NCBI RefSeq assembly: GCF_000002515.2
Contig: NC_006040.1
Span: forward strand, 1,178,001-1,242,000
Reading direction: 5' to 3'
Length of the DNA stretch: 64,000 nucleotides
DNA from: Kluyveromyces lactis
Lineage: Eukaryota > Ascomycota > Saccharomycetes > Saccharomycetales > Saccharomycetaceae
In this document: in pieces, positions 1 to 10,278 of the stretch
Position numbering within the stretch: position 1 is the first letter of the stretch
Layout: every line of letters starts with the position of its first letter
Notes under the pieces: generated by a model
What the model saw: only the letters and a program-made list of their open reading frames with translations
What the model was told of the DNA's origin: nothing
Databases searched by the model: none
Program-made: the position numbers and the translations under genes

Positions 1-178
1 ACCTACGTACACGTCGAAAGAACCAAAAACTTAAAAAAAATAAAATACTTTAATGGATTTACTCTCGTCTTCCAATGTTTAAAGCATAGTTATGGTTGGC
101 GTTCTTTCAGTAATGCAGATCTTTTGTATATTGATTAAAGGATGTTAATTACTTTGTATTCTTATGAAAGTACATATC

Positions 179-2143
179 TTAGTCTTTATTCGTGTTCTTG
201 AACTTCGAGAAATCGGCCATTGAAAATACTGGTCTCATCCCTTGGTTCGGTAATGAAGTGTTTTTCCTATCCCTATCTGACAGTGGATAAGAATCTTTAC
301 TATCAAGGGAATCGCCTAAATTCATCATACTTCTACTTCTGAAATTTGAGCTGTTTTCCATTTCTTGACGACCAAATCTACCCCGATTAACGGTACCTTC
401 TTCCAATTTTCCTAGCATGTCTTCTTCTTGAGCCAGTTTGCTATATGTTTTAAGTTTGCAGAAACTTGTTTTCACTGCATTGATACCATCAAATATCTTG
501 TGTTTGGGGAATTGTCTAGCGAATCTGAATTTGCTAATGATAAGATATATCGAACCGAGCACTAATGAAATTATGAAAATGTGAATTATTGTTTGTTTCA
601 ATGATACTCCGAAGGATGCGTTATTGACTGGCTGTTGGAGGGACAGGATGGCTCCCGGAATGAATTGCTTGCCGTCTTTCTTTTCATCCATGGGACTTGG
701 CATTATACCAACAGTGGCGCTTGCGTCTCCGGCAACGACAAGTCCCGAAGCGTACATTAAAATTCTACCTAACGTCCAGGTTACGTCTTGGTTGTTAATT
801 TTTTCAACACTCTGGAATGGAACATGTCTATCATCGTCGCTTTTTGAGTCGTCTGGAATGTCTATATCCATCCTAGGAAGGTCAAAGCCCTCATGTAAGA
901 CGTTCAATATCCAGTTCGCCTTGAAACAACTATCCAGTAAGAAGTCATCTGGTATATTGTTGTACACTCCATTAGCGTTGTTCTCTTTCAACGTATTCCA
1001 ATCAGATTCACAGAATTCTTTGACGTTCTTCGAGAATTCATGGAAATTATACTCCCCACTCATCTTGAACACATCATTTGCTGTATACCAGTACTCTGAA
1101 ATACCCACAAACTTATCTTGTTCAAAATTAATCCTTGGTGCATGTACACCATTGAAGAGACAAGGTTCTTCTAAGCAAGGTAGATTGTTCAAAAGTAACG
1201 GATACATCGACTTCATACAATGTACAAAGTCACCAGCACCTGTGATTTCGAAATCTCTATCCTTGAACTCAAACTCGGTTTTTGCTCCCTTCGGTAAACA
1301 TGGATCGCTAATATATCTTGTCTTGTAGTCGTCATCATCTTCCTCATTTGCGTTTTCAGGTAACGAATTAATTAGTTGAGCCAAATACCTAGACCTTGCC
1401 CTATTGGCTCCAAACCCCAACCATGTACTCACGAATACATCCCATTCTTGGGTGTCACCATTGACATTCTTCAAATATATGGTGTGCATATACTTTTTAT
1501 GCCTTGCAATTTCTTCCGGGTCACTCGGCATGAACGCTAGTTGCGTTGAAGCACCTCCCATATCCATAAAACCTGACGAAGGGTGTTGTGCATATTTAGG
1601 ATCAAAGTTGTCAAAGTTCCCCAACAGATAATTGAGACTTAACCACCCATATAAACCCTCTGTTTCCCCATCAATGATCTGAATTTGTGATGAGCAATCC
1701 TTCAATAGGAAGTTCGTATCACTTCTAATCGATTTACACAGTTCTTGCAAAATCAACTCTTGTTTTCTCTGAGGAAGTAATCTCATCCCGGCGGTAGCCT
1801 GAATGAAAACTGGTGTCTCGGAAACTTTATTTGCTGGAATGACGTCCTTGGCGAATTCTAAAAGCTGTTTTATGTGCTTCGAATAAGCCTTATTTGGTTT
1901 GTCCCTGAAACTTGATAGTCCAGGAGAAATCTTATGGGTCCAGTTTTTATCCTGACGAATTTGAGGGACAGACTGCAGTAGTGCTATTTGAGAACCATCT
2001 TTATCAGCTTCCTCTTGACCTTTGGAATTCAAAACGTGTTGTGGTGAATCCCATTGATAAATATGAATTCTTGATCCTGATGAACCCGCATCAATCACAA
2101 TCCCATACTGCTTATATTGCTCATCAGATCCTGTGATAATCAT
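179..2143 (-). CDS. YND1: Golgi apyrase (nucleoside diphosphatase/triphosphatase)
   Basis: Membrane-bound GDA1/CD39-family apyrase that hydrolyses nucleoside di- and triphosphates in the Golgi lumen, removing the diphosphates left by sugar-nucleotide glycosylation. Apyrase regions are visible: an N-terminal IDAGSSGSR, then QATAGMRLL, DGETEGLYGW and FMDMGGASTQ. A hydrophobic membrane segment lies near residue 530, followed by a cytosolic tail ending in a conserved RPVFSMADFSKFK block. The first ATG of the frame gives 654 residues, against about 630 in S. cerevisiae; the frame extends 15 bases upstream only through a GTG, which I did not use as start. It lies next to FMP52, as YER005W lies next to YER004W. 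Confidence 0.96.
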   Translation of the reverse strand: MIITGSDEQYKQYGIVIDAGSSGSRIHIYQWDSPQHVLNSKGQEEADKDGSQIALLQSVPQIRQDKNWTHKISPGLSSFRDKPNKAYSKHIKQLLEFAKDVIPANKVSETPVFIQATAGMRLLPQRKQELILQELCKSIRSDTNFLLKDCSSQIQIIDGETEGLYGWLSLNYLLGNFDNFDPKYAQHPSSGFMDMGGASTQLAFMPSDPEEIARHKKYMHTIYLKNVNGDTQEWDVFVSTWLGFGANRARSRYLAQLINSLPENANEEDDDDYKTRYISDPCLPKGAKTEFEFKDRDFEITGAGDFVHCMKSMYPLLLNNLPCLEEPCLFNGVHAPRINFEQDKFVGISEYWYTANDVFKMSGEYNFHEFSKNVKEFCESDWNTLKENNANGVYNNIPDDFLLDSCFKANWILNVLHEGFDLPRMDIDIPDDSKSDDDRHVPFQSVEKINNQDVTWTLGRILMYASGLVVAGDASATVGIMPSPMDEKKDGKQFIPGAILSLQQPVNNASFGVSLKQTIIHIFIISLVLGSIYLIISKFRFARQFPKHKIFDGINAVKTSFCKLKTYSKLAQEEDMLGKLEEGTVNRGRFGRQEMENSSNFRSRSMMNLGDSLDSKDSYPLSDRDRKNTSLPNQGMRPVFSMADFSKFKNTNKD

Positions 2144-2482
2144 TGCACCTACAACCACGACAATCTGGACTTACTGAGGCCAGTCACTCTCTGTTGTCGT
2201 CGTTGTTTTGTTCATCGATACAGAAAATTTTGTGCATTAAGTTATTAAGTTGTAAACTAAAGGATCCAATGGACTTAACAAAGGAGGAAACGAGTGAAGT
2301 ATCGGAAACAAAAAGACGGACTGCAAAAAACCATAGCAGAATGAGGATCAAGTAGAACAGATGACATACTAGATAGATTCATATACTAGATATATGGGAA
2401 TGTGTAAATATATGAGAGAAATCGAAAGTAGGTAAATAATTAAGTGAACTACAAAGAGGGGAGAGAAATACATTCAAAAGGA
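2144..2482. other. intergenic, YND1 upstream region
   Basis: This stretch lies between the start of YND1 and the stop of FMP52, both on the minus strand. It holds the YND1 promoter and the FMP52 3' end. I see no further gene, and the short plus-strand frame here is antisense and featureless. Confidence 0.6.
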
Positions 2483-3157
2483 TCATTTTTCCTCAGCTAA
2501 TTTCAAAAGTTCTGGTGAACTCACAATTTGGACCTTCTCAGTTCTTGATGAATCCAAAGCTAACTTGACACCAACTTTTCCAACTTCGTCACCGTAGATG
2601 GGATAACCTAAAGCACTTTGCAACTTGCTTCTATAGAAACATGAAGAGATCTTTGAGAAGTACTTATCGCCAAACCCTTTAAAAGTACCGTTTCTTTCAC
2701 CTAACAATCCACCGGGTCTTAATATGATAGTCTTATCGAAGTCAAGAGCGATAATATCCCTTTCGGTCTCACCCTTCAATTTAAGGTATGGTAAGAAACT
2801 GTTCTCATTAGCACCCAAGGATGAAACCAAAACGCAGACTTTGTAACCTTTAGCCTTAGCAACCTTCGCTAATTCAACATTCATATCATGGTCTATCTTA
2901 TACTGGTTTTCAAACCCACCTGCAGCTGCTCTTGTGGTAGCAAGACCAGTCAAAAGTACTGTTGCATCTTCGGGGATCAATTCACCCCATTTGTTCGTTT
3001 CAGAACTAACAACAGACACTACAGAATCGGTCTTCAACTCAGAAGGGAGATCTCTTCTAGTAATAGCATATACTTTGTCAAACCCACTGTTTTGACTAGC
3101 ATATTTTAGAAACGAACTACCGCATAATCCGGTTGCTCCTAACACTAAAGCGTTCAT
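2483..3157 (-). CDS. FMP52: FMP52-like mitochondrial NAD(P)-binding protein
   Basis: Short-chain dehydrogenase-like Rossmann protein of 224 residues (about 231 in S. cerevisiae). The N-terminal NALVLGATGLCGSSFLKY is the dinucleotide-binding glycine motif. The fold resembles the human HTATIP2/TIP30 family. The yeast protein is associated with the mitochondrial outer membrane, and its substrate is unknown. The start is the first ATG, with no upstream in-frame extension. The gene lies head-to-tail with YND1, matching S. cerevisiae order (YER004W/YER005W). Confidence 0.94.
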   Translation of the reverse strand: MNALVLGATGLCGSSFLKYASQNSGFDKVYAITRRDLPSELKTDSVVSVVSSETNKWGELIPEDATVLLTGLATTRAAAGGFENQYKIDHDMNVELAKVAKAKGYKVCVLVSSLGANENSFLPYLKLKGETERDIIALDFDKTIILRPGGLLGERNGTFKGFGDKYFSKISSCFYRSKLQSALGYPIYGDEVGKVGVKLALDSSRTEKVQIVSSPELLKLAEEK

Positions 3158-3450
3158 CTTTATTTATCTCAGCTTAATAATTTTTCAGTTAACACCAAAC
3201 AAGTGGAATGTGCGATGTGTTCGTGTAACTTATCAAGGGGGTATATGTGTCTATGCGAATTTTCTCCGACTTTTGCCACACTTGGTCTCAGTAAGTGTCT
3301 TTCCTTTTATAACTTTTTGTCCGTTGGCACTTCTTTTCATGTATAGAATGAATTAATAATGTTCTTCATTAAAACGGCGTTATCGAATTGGAAAATACAA
3401 AGAAAAGACACAGAAAGAGCACAACCGGTACCAATTCTTGGATTCCGGTG

Positions 3451-4107
3451 TCATAGATCTTGTTCACCGGGCATTGTCATCTGTGGCAAGTAATGCTCTT
3501 TCAATTGAACTCCTAGGTACCGTTTCTGGCACCAGTTTTCAATGACCGGTGCAAACATCGGAGGTAACGGTTTAACGACAATCGAAGTTGCAACGTCCGG
3601 ATGTCTAGAGACTCGAGAATACGATGGGATCTTATATCGTTCTGGCACTACAAGATTATCATCGATTATCACCACGTCTCCTATCTCACAACATCGATTC
3701 AAGTGTGTATTCGCACCTAGTACGACCCGAGACCCTAATTTCTTGCAGTATACTTTACAATCTTGACCGATCCATACGTATGAATTCATTAAAAGGTCAG
3801 AATGAATTGCCACTTTACCTGAATTCAAATCATCCTCACTTTTCCTGTACCCGACCACAGGAGGCTTCACCCTGACTCCTGGCTCTAGAATACAGTACCT
3901 ACCTACAGATATCGTATACCTGTTGTGATTCTTCCTCTTCGCTGATGCCGATGCCGATTTATCGTAATTTTCCATCAATAACACGTTGCCTTCTAGAGTA
4001 CATTTGGGAGAAATCACACATTGGCCAGCAAGGACAATCTTATCGGGACCCAAGACATTAGCCTGCTTCGAGATCCTAGTACCTTGGCCAGTTTCTATCC
4101 AGTCCAT
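3451..4107 (-). CDS. dynactin p25 subunit (DCTN5) homologue
   Basis: A 218-residue left-handed beta-helix (hexapeptide) protein. The N-terminus aligns by eye with animal dynactin subunit 5: an IETGQGTRISKQ block (animal YIETASGNKVSRQ), then a GPDKIVLAGQCVI block, then VGRYCILEPGVRVKPP (animal VGRHCVVKSRSVIRPP). Later hexads include IGQDCKVYCKKLGSRVVLG. In other eukaryotes p25 sits in the pointed-end complex of dynactin and helps load cargo on dynein. S. cerevisiae has no recognised p25 gene, and no gene lies between FMP52 and PMI40 there. A different hexapeptide protein is possible but the ordered motif match makes p25 likely. It is divergent from PMI40. Confidence 0.8.
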   Translation of the reverse strand: MDWIETGQGTRISKQANVLGPDKIVLAGQCVISPKCTLEGNVLLMENYDKSASASAKRKNHNRYTISVGRYCILEPGVRVKPPVVGYRKSEDDLNSGKVAIHSDLLMNSYVWIGQDCKVYCKKLGSRVVLGANTHLNRCCEIGDVVIIDDNLVVPERYKIPSYSRVSRHPDVATSIVVKPLPPMFAPVIENWCQKRYLGVQLKEHYLPQMTMPGEQDL

Positions 4108-4558
4108 TGTTCAAAACTGTTTCGGAAAATGTGTCAACTGTAGTCCACTTTTAGAAAACAAGTGAACAGATAGCAGATGCCCGGTATAAATCCATGTACA
4201 ATGCAGAGCCAGTAATAACACCCACTGCTGACCAACGTATAATCGACGACTTGATATTGTAACATGCCGTTTGTGTTTACTAAAAGATAACCTAACCTGA
4301 TGTTCACGTTTCTCCAAGTACTACTTACTTTTCAGTGTGATGAAAACGCCAAAAATTTCATTTTTATTTTTAGCTGGTCAAAAATCGGTATCATTTTGGT
4401 CGAAATGAACAAGTGCCAACAACAACAACAACTGCCAAGAATAACGAGACCGCTTTTGCTGTTCTTACTTTTGACCTTTTATTTATCAACCAGAAATCAG
4501 GGTTTAATTCTATCAAGTTTAACTCTGAACCTTAATATCAATATCAAAACAAGTTACC
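4108..4558. other. divergent promoter region, DCTN5 homologue / PMI40
   Basis: A 451-bp stretch between two divergent genes. It contains a short CAA-repeat run near 4421-4432. Small frames here lack recognisable protein content. I see no RNA gene. Confidence 0.6.
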
Positions 4559-5845
4559 ATGCCACAGCTTTTCAGGTTAGATGCTGGCTTCCAGCAGTAC
4601 GATTGGGGTAAGATCGGTTCATCCTCTGCAGTTGCTCAGTTTGCTGCTCATTCAGACCCATCAGTAAAAATTGATGAACAGAAACCATATGCCGAACTAT
4701 GGATGGGTACTCATCATAAGGTTCCATCTTATAATCATGATACTAAAGAATCGTTGCGTGATTTGATTGAAGCTGATCCAGTTGGAATGTTGGGTCAAGG
4801 CAACGTCGACAAGTTTGGTTCTATGAAGGAATTACCATTCTTGTTTAAAGTTTTATCCATTAAAAAAGTGTTATCTATCCAAGCCCATCCAGATAAGGCT
4901 TTAGCTAAAGTCTTACATTTCAACGATCCTGCCAATTATCCTGATGATAACCACAAACCGGAAATGGCGTTGGCAGTCACCGATTTTGAAGGTTTCTGTG
5001 GATTCAAGCCATTGGAAGAGATTGCAGATGAGTTGCAACGTATCCCAGAATTGAGAAATATCGTTGGGGATGAAGTTTCCGAAACTTTTATCAACAATAT
5101 TAACCCAGAGGCAGTGAAGGATTCTGCTGATGATGCCAAGAACAAGAAACTCTTGCAACAAGTATTCAGTAAAGTTATGAACGCTTCTGATAAAGTGGTG
5201 GTAGAAAACGCACGTGCGTTGATCAAGAGAGCTCATGAATCTCCTGCTGATTTCAACAAGGACACATTGCCACAACTCTTAATAGACTTGAATGAACAGT
5301 TCCCAGATGATGTTGGTTTGTTCTGTGGTGGGTTACTTCTAAACCATTGTAACTTGAAAGCAGGTGAAGCAATCTTCTTGAGAGCGAAGGACCCACACGC
5401 GTACATTTCTGGTGACATCATCGAATGTATGGCTGCTTCTGATAACGTCGTTAGAGCAGGTTTCACACCAAAGTTCAAGGACGTTAAAAACTTGGTCGAA
5501 ATGTTGACATACACTTACGATTCCGTCGAAAAACAAAAGATGTCTCCAGAAAACTTTGAAAGATCTTCTGGCCAAGGTAAATCTGTTCTATTTAATCCAC
5601 CAATTGAGGAGTTTGCAGTATTGTACACCACCTTCCAGGATGGTGTCGGTACGAGACACTTTGAGGGTTTACACGGTCCTTCCATTGTGATCACCACCAA
5701 GGGTAACGGTTTCATCAAGACAGGTGATTTGAAATTGAAAGCGGAACCGGGTTTTGTCTTCTTCATCGCACCTGGAACTGAAGTCGACTTCATTGCAGAC
5801 GACACCGACTTTACCACATACAGAGCATTTGTCGAACCAAATTAA
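4559..5845 (+). CDS. PMI40: mannose-6-phosphate isomerase
   Basis: Zinc enzyme that interconverts fructose-6-phosphate and mannose-6-phosphate in the cytosol, supplying GDP-mannose for glycosylation and wall mannan. It has 428 residues against 429 in S. cerevisiae and near-identical blocks: RLDAGFQQYDWGKIGSSSA, VLSIQAHPDKALAK, NHKPEMALAVTDFEGFCGFK and PHAYISGDIIECMAASDNVVRAGFTPKFKD split across the active-site region. Zinc ligands are expected in the QAHPDK, HKPE and later PHAY regions. The S. cerevisiae gene has an intron just after the start codon; here the frame runs uninterrupted from ATG. Confidence 0.98.
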   Translation: MPQLFRLDAGFQQYDWGKIGSSSAVAQFAAHSDPSVKIDEQKPYAELWMGTHHKVPSYNHDTKESLRDLIEADPVGMLGQGNVDKFGSMKELPFLFKVLSIKKVLSIQAHPDKALAKVLHFNDPANYPDDNHKPEMALAVTDFEGFCGFKPLEEIADELQRIPELRNIVGDEVSETFINNINPEAVKDSADDAKNKKLLQQVFSKVMNASDKVVVENARALIKRAHESPADFNKDTLPQLLIDLNEQFPDDVGLFCGGLLLNHCNLKAGEAIFLRAKDPHAYISGDIIECMAASDNVVRAGFTPKFKDVKNLVEMLTYTYDSVEKQKMSPENFERSSGQGKSVLFNPPIEEFAVLYTTFQDGVGTRHFEGLHGPSIVITTKGNGFIKTGDLKLKAEPGFVFFIAPGTEVDFIADDTDFTTYRAFVEPN

Positions 5846-5979
5846 ATAAATGTTTTGAGAACCACAATCAAAGAAACAGTATGATATATACAAATAACTT
5901 TTATAAACAGATTTCGTAGTTTTCAATTTTGACAGTATTGTACCATTAATTGATGAAAATTCCATTGAGTGAAGGACAT

Positions 5980-6000
5980 TGTTATCTCTAAGAGATAACA
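5980..6000. repeat. perfect hairpin, 10-bp arms, in the PMI40/NOP16 convergent gap
   Basis: The arm TGTTATCTCT is followed by one A and then its exact reverse complement. It lies about 135 bp after the PMI40 stop, between two converging genes. It could help 3'-end formation, or it may belong to the set of short hairpins seen elsewhere in the window. Confidence 0.75.
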
Positions 6001-6047
6001 TGTTTAAAGTGCTAAATAATATACAAACAATAGCGGTTGTTTTCCAT

Positions 6048-6767
6048 CTACTCGATGTTATGCAATTCCTTCCATTTGAGTATTTTTCTCCTTAGGACAT
6101 TCTCTGTTTGTTGATATACATTCAATTTCTTATCGAAGAACATCTTTTTATAGTTATCACCATGCTTCTTATATAATTGTTCTAGCCATTGGTCTTCCCG
6201 TTGACTTAGACCACGTTCCTTTTTCGCTACTGGTCTGGAAGCATAAGCCTCTAGTTTCTTCACAACCTCTGTCTTGACTTCATTCTTTTCATTTTCACGT
6301 CTTAGCTCTTCCACATCCATGTCTATATCAATGGCTTTCCTCTTACCATAGTAAACCTTCACAATATTACCGTCGTCGTCCCGTTTAATTCTAGCTTCTC
6401 CTTCTGGAATCTTAGATTCATCGTATTCCCCATCGCTATTTAGTTCTTCCAGGTTAACATCATCTTCATCCTCTTCTCCTTGACTGTCTTTTTCGTCCTC
6501 TGATTCATCATCAGAGAAAGCCGAATGCTCGTACACGTCTTTCTTGATAACTTTACTTAGATCCGCTTCTTCACCACCAGCAAATTTACCCATTTTCACT
6601 TTAAGACCAAGTTTCTTGTAGTTCTGTGCCAGAGTTAAAGAATAGTCCCAATTCTCAGCTATGATTGGGTTCCCTTTGATATTCACTTGCTTTTGCTTAT
6701 CCTTATTCCTTCTTGACACTTTCTTCACCGAGGACTTGGCCATCTTTCTCTTTCTAACGGAAGCCAT
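6048..6767 (-). CDS. NOP16: 60S ribosome biogenesis factor Nop16
   Basis: Nucleolar protein of pre-60S particles. It has 239 residues (231 in S. cerevisiae), a strongly basic N-terminus with alternating KR runs, the conserved block [19 protein letters not shown], an acidic middle (residues about 85-115) and a conserved C-terminus [20 protein letters not shown]. It converges on PMI40, as YER002W and YER003C do in S. cerevisiae. The upstream region carries ribosome-biogenesis promoter motifs (see 6901-6970), which fits the role. Confidence 0.97.
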   Translation of the reverse strand: MASVRKRKMAKSSVKKVSRRNKDKQKQVNIKGNPIIAENWDYSLTLAQNYKKLGLKVKMGKFAGGEEADLSKVIKKDVYEHSAFSDDESEDEKDSQGEEDEDDVNLEELNSDGEYDESKIPEGEARIKRDDDGNIVKVYYGKRKAIDIDMDVEELRRENEKNEVKTEVVKKLEAYASRPVAKKERGLSQREDQWLEQLYKKHGDNYKKMFFDKKLNVYQQTENVLRRKILKWKELHNIE

Positions 6768-7662
6768 GCTTGATATGTTTGGTTTAATTTAATTTAGTTT
6801 AGTTTTTCTCTTGGTCTATGTATACACACCGTTCAGGTTACACGATGATAGAAGTACTTATCTTAATGGCACACTGCACCCACGGTCAACCTTTCATCAT
6901 CTCATCTCATCTCATCTCATCGGTGAAAAGTTCTGTATATTCGAATTTCGAAGCTAAGGAAATTTTTCAGAGGAAACAAAAGAAATGAAAAGCTAGAGGA
7001 TACTAACAAGAATCCTTTCAAATTTTCTGCTATGTTTGTAACTTGTTTTCAAAATTAAATTATTTTTCAAAGCTGGGACATGCAGAATGTCCCATTTTTG
7101 AATTTTATTTTTTTTTATTTTTTTTTTTTTTTTTTTTTATTCAGTTTCTATTGTATTGTTTTTCTTTAGGCCGTTGAAGCCGAGAAAGTCCTTTTTCCTT
7201 AAACCTTCGTCCCTAATCAAATCAGAGCTCATGAAAATCTATATGAATCTAAAAAAAAAAAAAATTTGTAGGTTAAACTCAAGTAGAGCGAATGGTCTTT
7301 TTTTTTTCCTAGTTTTTGGTTTTTTTTGTTATACTACCGCTTAGTATGGGGAAGAAAATCTGTTTATAGGTTAGAACACTGAAATACTGAAATAAAGAGA
7401 GTTTTCTTTTCCACAACTTAGTGAATAACCTGCAACTTCTTTTTTCAACAGTGATTTGTTAAAGAAGTGGAAGCAAAAGTATTCTTTTGGAACATTTTGG
7501 CTCATTAGGCTTTTTCCATTGAAGGGTATCACAATTCTCAAAGGTTTCGGAGTACGTCTTTCTTTTCTGTTTGAAGCTTGGATAACTGAATTCTAAGGTC
7601 AAAGATAGTAACTCAGTTTCGTAGTAGTGGAAAGAAATTTTGTATTATAGGGCTGATCCGTA
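6768..7662. other. divergent promoter region, NOP16 / SGN1, with long poly-T tracts
   Basis: An 895-bp stretch between divergent genes. Near NOP16 it has the CTCAT repeat and an RRPE-like element. From about 7107 to 7139 there is an almost pure T tract, with shorter T/A tracts near 7252-7265 and 7299-7326. S. cerevisiae MNN1 (YER001W), the expected neighbour of YER002W on the centromere side, is absent. I find no gene. Confidence 0.65.
6901..6970 (-). promoter_or_regulatory. PAC-like CTCAT repeat and RRPE-like element before NOP16
   Basis: Four tandem CTCAT units at 6901-6920, read on the NOP16 strand as repeated GATGAG, carry the PAC core. GAAATTTTTC at 6959-6968 resembles the RRPE element (TGAAAATTTTT). 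This PAC plus RRPE pairing, about 130-200 bp upstream, is typical of yeast ribosome-biogenesis genes. Assignment by motif only. Confidence 0.6.
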
Positions 7663-8700
7663 ATGACTATGACTGAGGCAGAATTGCAACAGGTTGTTGA
7701 ATCTAATGGTATTCCAAATGGATCGGAGGTAGAAGCGGTGCAGAAATCTATCAAAAACTTGAGTTTGGAAAATCTTGACAACACCGAAGCAGAGAAGTCG
7801 GAATCAGAACCAATACCAGAATCGAACTCACAAGAAGAATCCCAAGATTCAGAGGCTTCAGAAAATGGAGAACAAGACGAATCTAATGTTAAAACGAATT
7901 CCGGGAAAAAAGATCATCATCATCAATCGAGGGCAGAAAGATTAGAGAAACAAATTGAACTTGACTCTCGCTCGATCTTTGTCGGTAATATTACCACCGA
8001 AGCCACAGCTGAAACACTTGAAGAGCATTTCAAAGATTGTGGTGAGGTTGTTAGGGTCACCATTCTTTACAATAAACTGACTGGTGCTCCTAAAGGCTAC
8101 GCCTATATTGAGTTCGAAAGTTCGGATTCTATTCCTAAGGCTTTGGAATTGAAGGATTCTGAATTGCATGGAGAAACCATCAATGTGGCTAAAAAGAGAA
8201 CCAACGTTCCTGGATATAATAACAACAAAAATTACTACCCAAGAAAAGAATGGGTTTACCCGGGCTGGCAAGGAAACGTTATGCGTCAATGGTATTATCC
8301 ATACGCCGCACCAGGTTATCAAAATTACAAACCAAACGGCATGCCTATTCCACCTCCTCCTCAAAATACATTCTATCCTCAATACCCATATGTGCCACGT
8401 CCTACTCATAATTCTGGTCTTAAAATGGGTGGCTATCCAAGAGGCAACTACAGAGGTAATTACAGAGGTAACAATTTCAGAGGCAACTACAACGGTAGAA
8501 GAGGTAATAACCACAATGGTAACTATAGAGGGCCAAGAAATCAACAGAATGGAAATTTCAACCACGCGGATGCTGATTCTGATGCTAACGCTACCCCAGA
8601 AGAAAAGTCCAGCAATTCCAGCAGTGAAGGTACTACGGAGAATGAAGAGACCCAGCCTTTAGGAGAAGCAGAAACTCCGGTGACTCCATCTAAAGATTAG
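7663..8700 (+). CDS. SGN1: Sgn1-like cytoplasmic RNA-binding protein (single RRM)
   Basis: A 345-residue protein (250 in S. cerevisiae). An acidic Ser/Glu-rich N-terminus precedes one RRM at about residues 103-180, with RNP2 IFVGNI (105-110) and RNP1 KGYAYIEF (144-151). The motif after it, AKKRTNVPGYN, matches Sgn1 and PABPN1-type RRMs. A Tyr/Pro/Asn-rich segment with RGN-type repeats (GNYRGNYRGNNFRG) and an acidic C-terminus follow. Sgn1 is linked to mRNA translation with eIF4G in S. cerevisiae. YIR001C is the first gene right of CEN9 there, and here too it is the gene next to the centromere. Confidence 0.93.
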   Translation: MTMTEAELQQVVESNGIPNGSEVEAVQKSIKNLSLENLDNTEAEKSESEPIPESNSQEESQDSEASENGEQDESNVKTNSGKKDHHHQSRAERLEKQIELDSRSIFVGNITTEATAETLEEHFKDCGEVVRVTILYNKLTGAPKGYAYIEFESSDSIPKALELKDSELHGETINVAKKRTNVPGYNNNKNYYPRKEWVYPGWQGNVMRQWYYPYAAPGYQNYKPNGMPIPPPPQNTFYPQYPYVPRPTHNSGLKMGGYPRGNYRGNYRGNNFRGNYNGRRGNNHNGNYRGPRNQQNGNFNHADADSDANATPEEKSSNSSSEGTTENEETQPLGEAETPVTPSKD

Positions 8701-10278
8701 AAATGATATCTTCCCATCCATCGCTTATTCATCTTGGAAAAAATGTATATTCCAAAGTTGAGATAATTGTTTGTTTTAATTGTGGCTATTCAACACTAAT
8801 CGATATCTCCCAATGATTTCTATTCATTCCAAACTAAACCTTCTGTAAATAGTTTTATTGTTTGTTTTGCCATTTTATTTGACCCCCATGTTTTTTTTTT
8901 ACATCTGTCTTCGTTACATTGGGAGACTATTCACAGGTTGTTTGTATTTATTGAATTATGCACCTTCTAATGACTTTATCTCCTCGAACTTCTCTCTTCG
9001 ACAGGAACAAAGGGTCTATGCATAATTTCTGATGTAATTGTTTTAACCTTTTTTTAAAAGTTTAACATCTATTTTTTGTAATTAACGACATTCATTCAAT
9101 AATTACATCAAAATGTTAAATACTAGTAAACTGCAAAAGTGACAATTTAATTAAATATTCAAATGCTAACCTATCAATATAACAACTGCTGGCTGATTCT
9201 AATATCCCAAAATCTCTTTAACTGGAAAAAACCTTCTTGAATATTCTCAAATATATCTAATTTCAAATACCGAAAAAAATATAACAAATAAATCTAGGAA
9301 ATATCACGTGCATGCTTTTAATAAAAATCATCTTAAAATCTTTTTTTATTTTTTAGTTTTAAACTTTTTAGTTATTTCAGGAATATATATATTTTTTGTA
9401 ATATTACTTTTATAAAGTACTTTTTTCTTTTATATTTTTCTAAAGCTTAGTTAGAATTTTAGTAAATAAATGTTTTTTAATACAGTTCCGAAAATAAATA
9501 TTTTTTAAATTTATTTCATATTTTTGGCTAATTCTGTCAAAAAATATCAAAAAGAGACGCCAGTACTTTTTCGCTTTGAACAACATTAGGAGACGATTGG
9601 TATATTATGCTTACAGATGTTAATTAAGTATAGATAAAATACCAATCAGAAAGAAAAATCGAACTAATTCACAATAATTCAATTTACAACTTATTTACTT
9701 CACTGGGTTATTGGCTATTTGCAGATTTAGCTTTAACTAGATTGGTACCTCAAAAGTAACCACTAACGATCCTTATTAACTATTTGTATGTCCTGATATA
9801 TATTCGCATTTGTATGTTAATATTTAATCATTAATCTGAAATTCTTGTCAGTTTTAAAATGTTTCAATGCTATCAAAACCAGAGAAATACTACGAATATG
9901 GAAAAAAGTTTAAGATTTGTACACTTGGGGTTATCTGCTCGTGATATATACTATGAACTATATATACTATGGTTTTAACTCATAATTTACTCTCACATTC
10001 AAATATTATTATCATCTTTATTTTACTTTACTTTATTTTATTTTATTTTGTTTTATTATTTGAATTTGTTGACCGCATTTAATTTCCAAAGGTTTTTTCA
10101 ACAATGAGATTCGAAAAGCTGCGAAATCTGGGAAATTATTTGAAAAAGATCCTACGTGTTATTTAAGGTTTATTTTTAAGTGAGTTACATTTATAATGGA
10201 AGATTGAAGTTTACATATTACAATTACCAGCAATCGAGTCTCTTCAATTGATTATAGGGTTCATAAAGTACAAGGGAA
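8701..10278. other. AT-rich centromeric intergenic region
   Basis: A 1578-bp gene-free stretch between SGN1 and IRC22. It is visibly more AT-rich than the coding flanks, especially 9050-9550 and 9960-10080. The centromere lies inside it (9303-9501). I see no protein or RNA gene. Confidence 0.8.
9303..9501 (+). other. CEN: point centromere (CDEI-CDEII-CDEIII)
   Basis: CDEI is ATCACGTG at 9303-9310, the Cbf1 site. CDEII is 9311-9475, about 165 bp and about 85% A+T by hand count, with long T and A runs. CDEIII is at 9476-9501 and contains the CBF3 core TTCCGAA (9486-9492) followed by AATAAATAT, close to the K. lactis consensus after the core. K. lactis CDEII is about 161-164 bp, S. cerevisiae about 80. 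Flanking genes are orthologues of the genes next to CEN9 and CEN5 (YIR001C, YEL001C, YIL001W), which independently supports the call. Confidence 0.93.

Noticed and set aside
624-1328. 234-codon open frame opposite YND1
   Set aside because: Antisense to conserved apyrase sequence; no domain content.
2143-2158. Upstream start of YND1
   Set aside because: The longer frame begins with GTG; the ATG at 2143 is used. The same reasoning moved the starts of the YIL001W-like gene, WBP1, GCN4, WSC1 and RPN7.
7942-8565. 207-codon open frame opposite SGN1
   Set aside because: Antisense to the RRM and Asn/Gly-rich part of SGN1; no recognisable protein.
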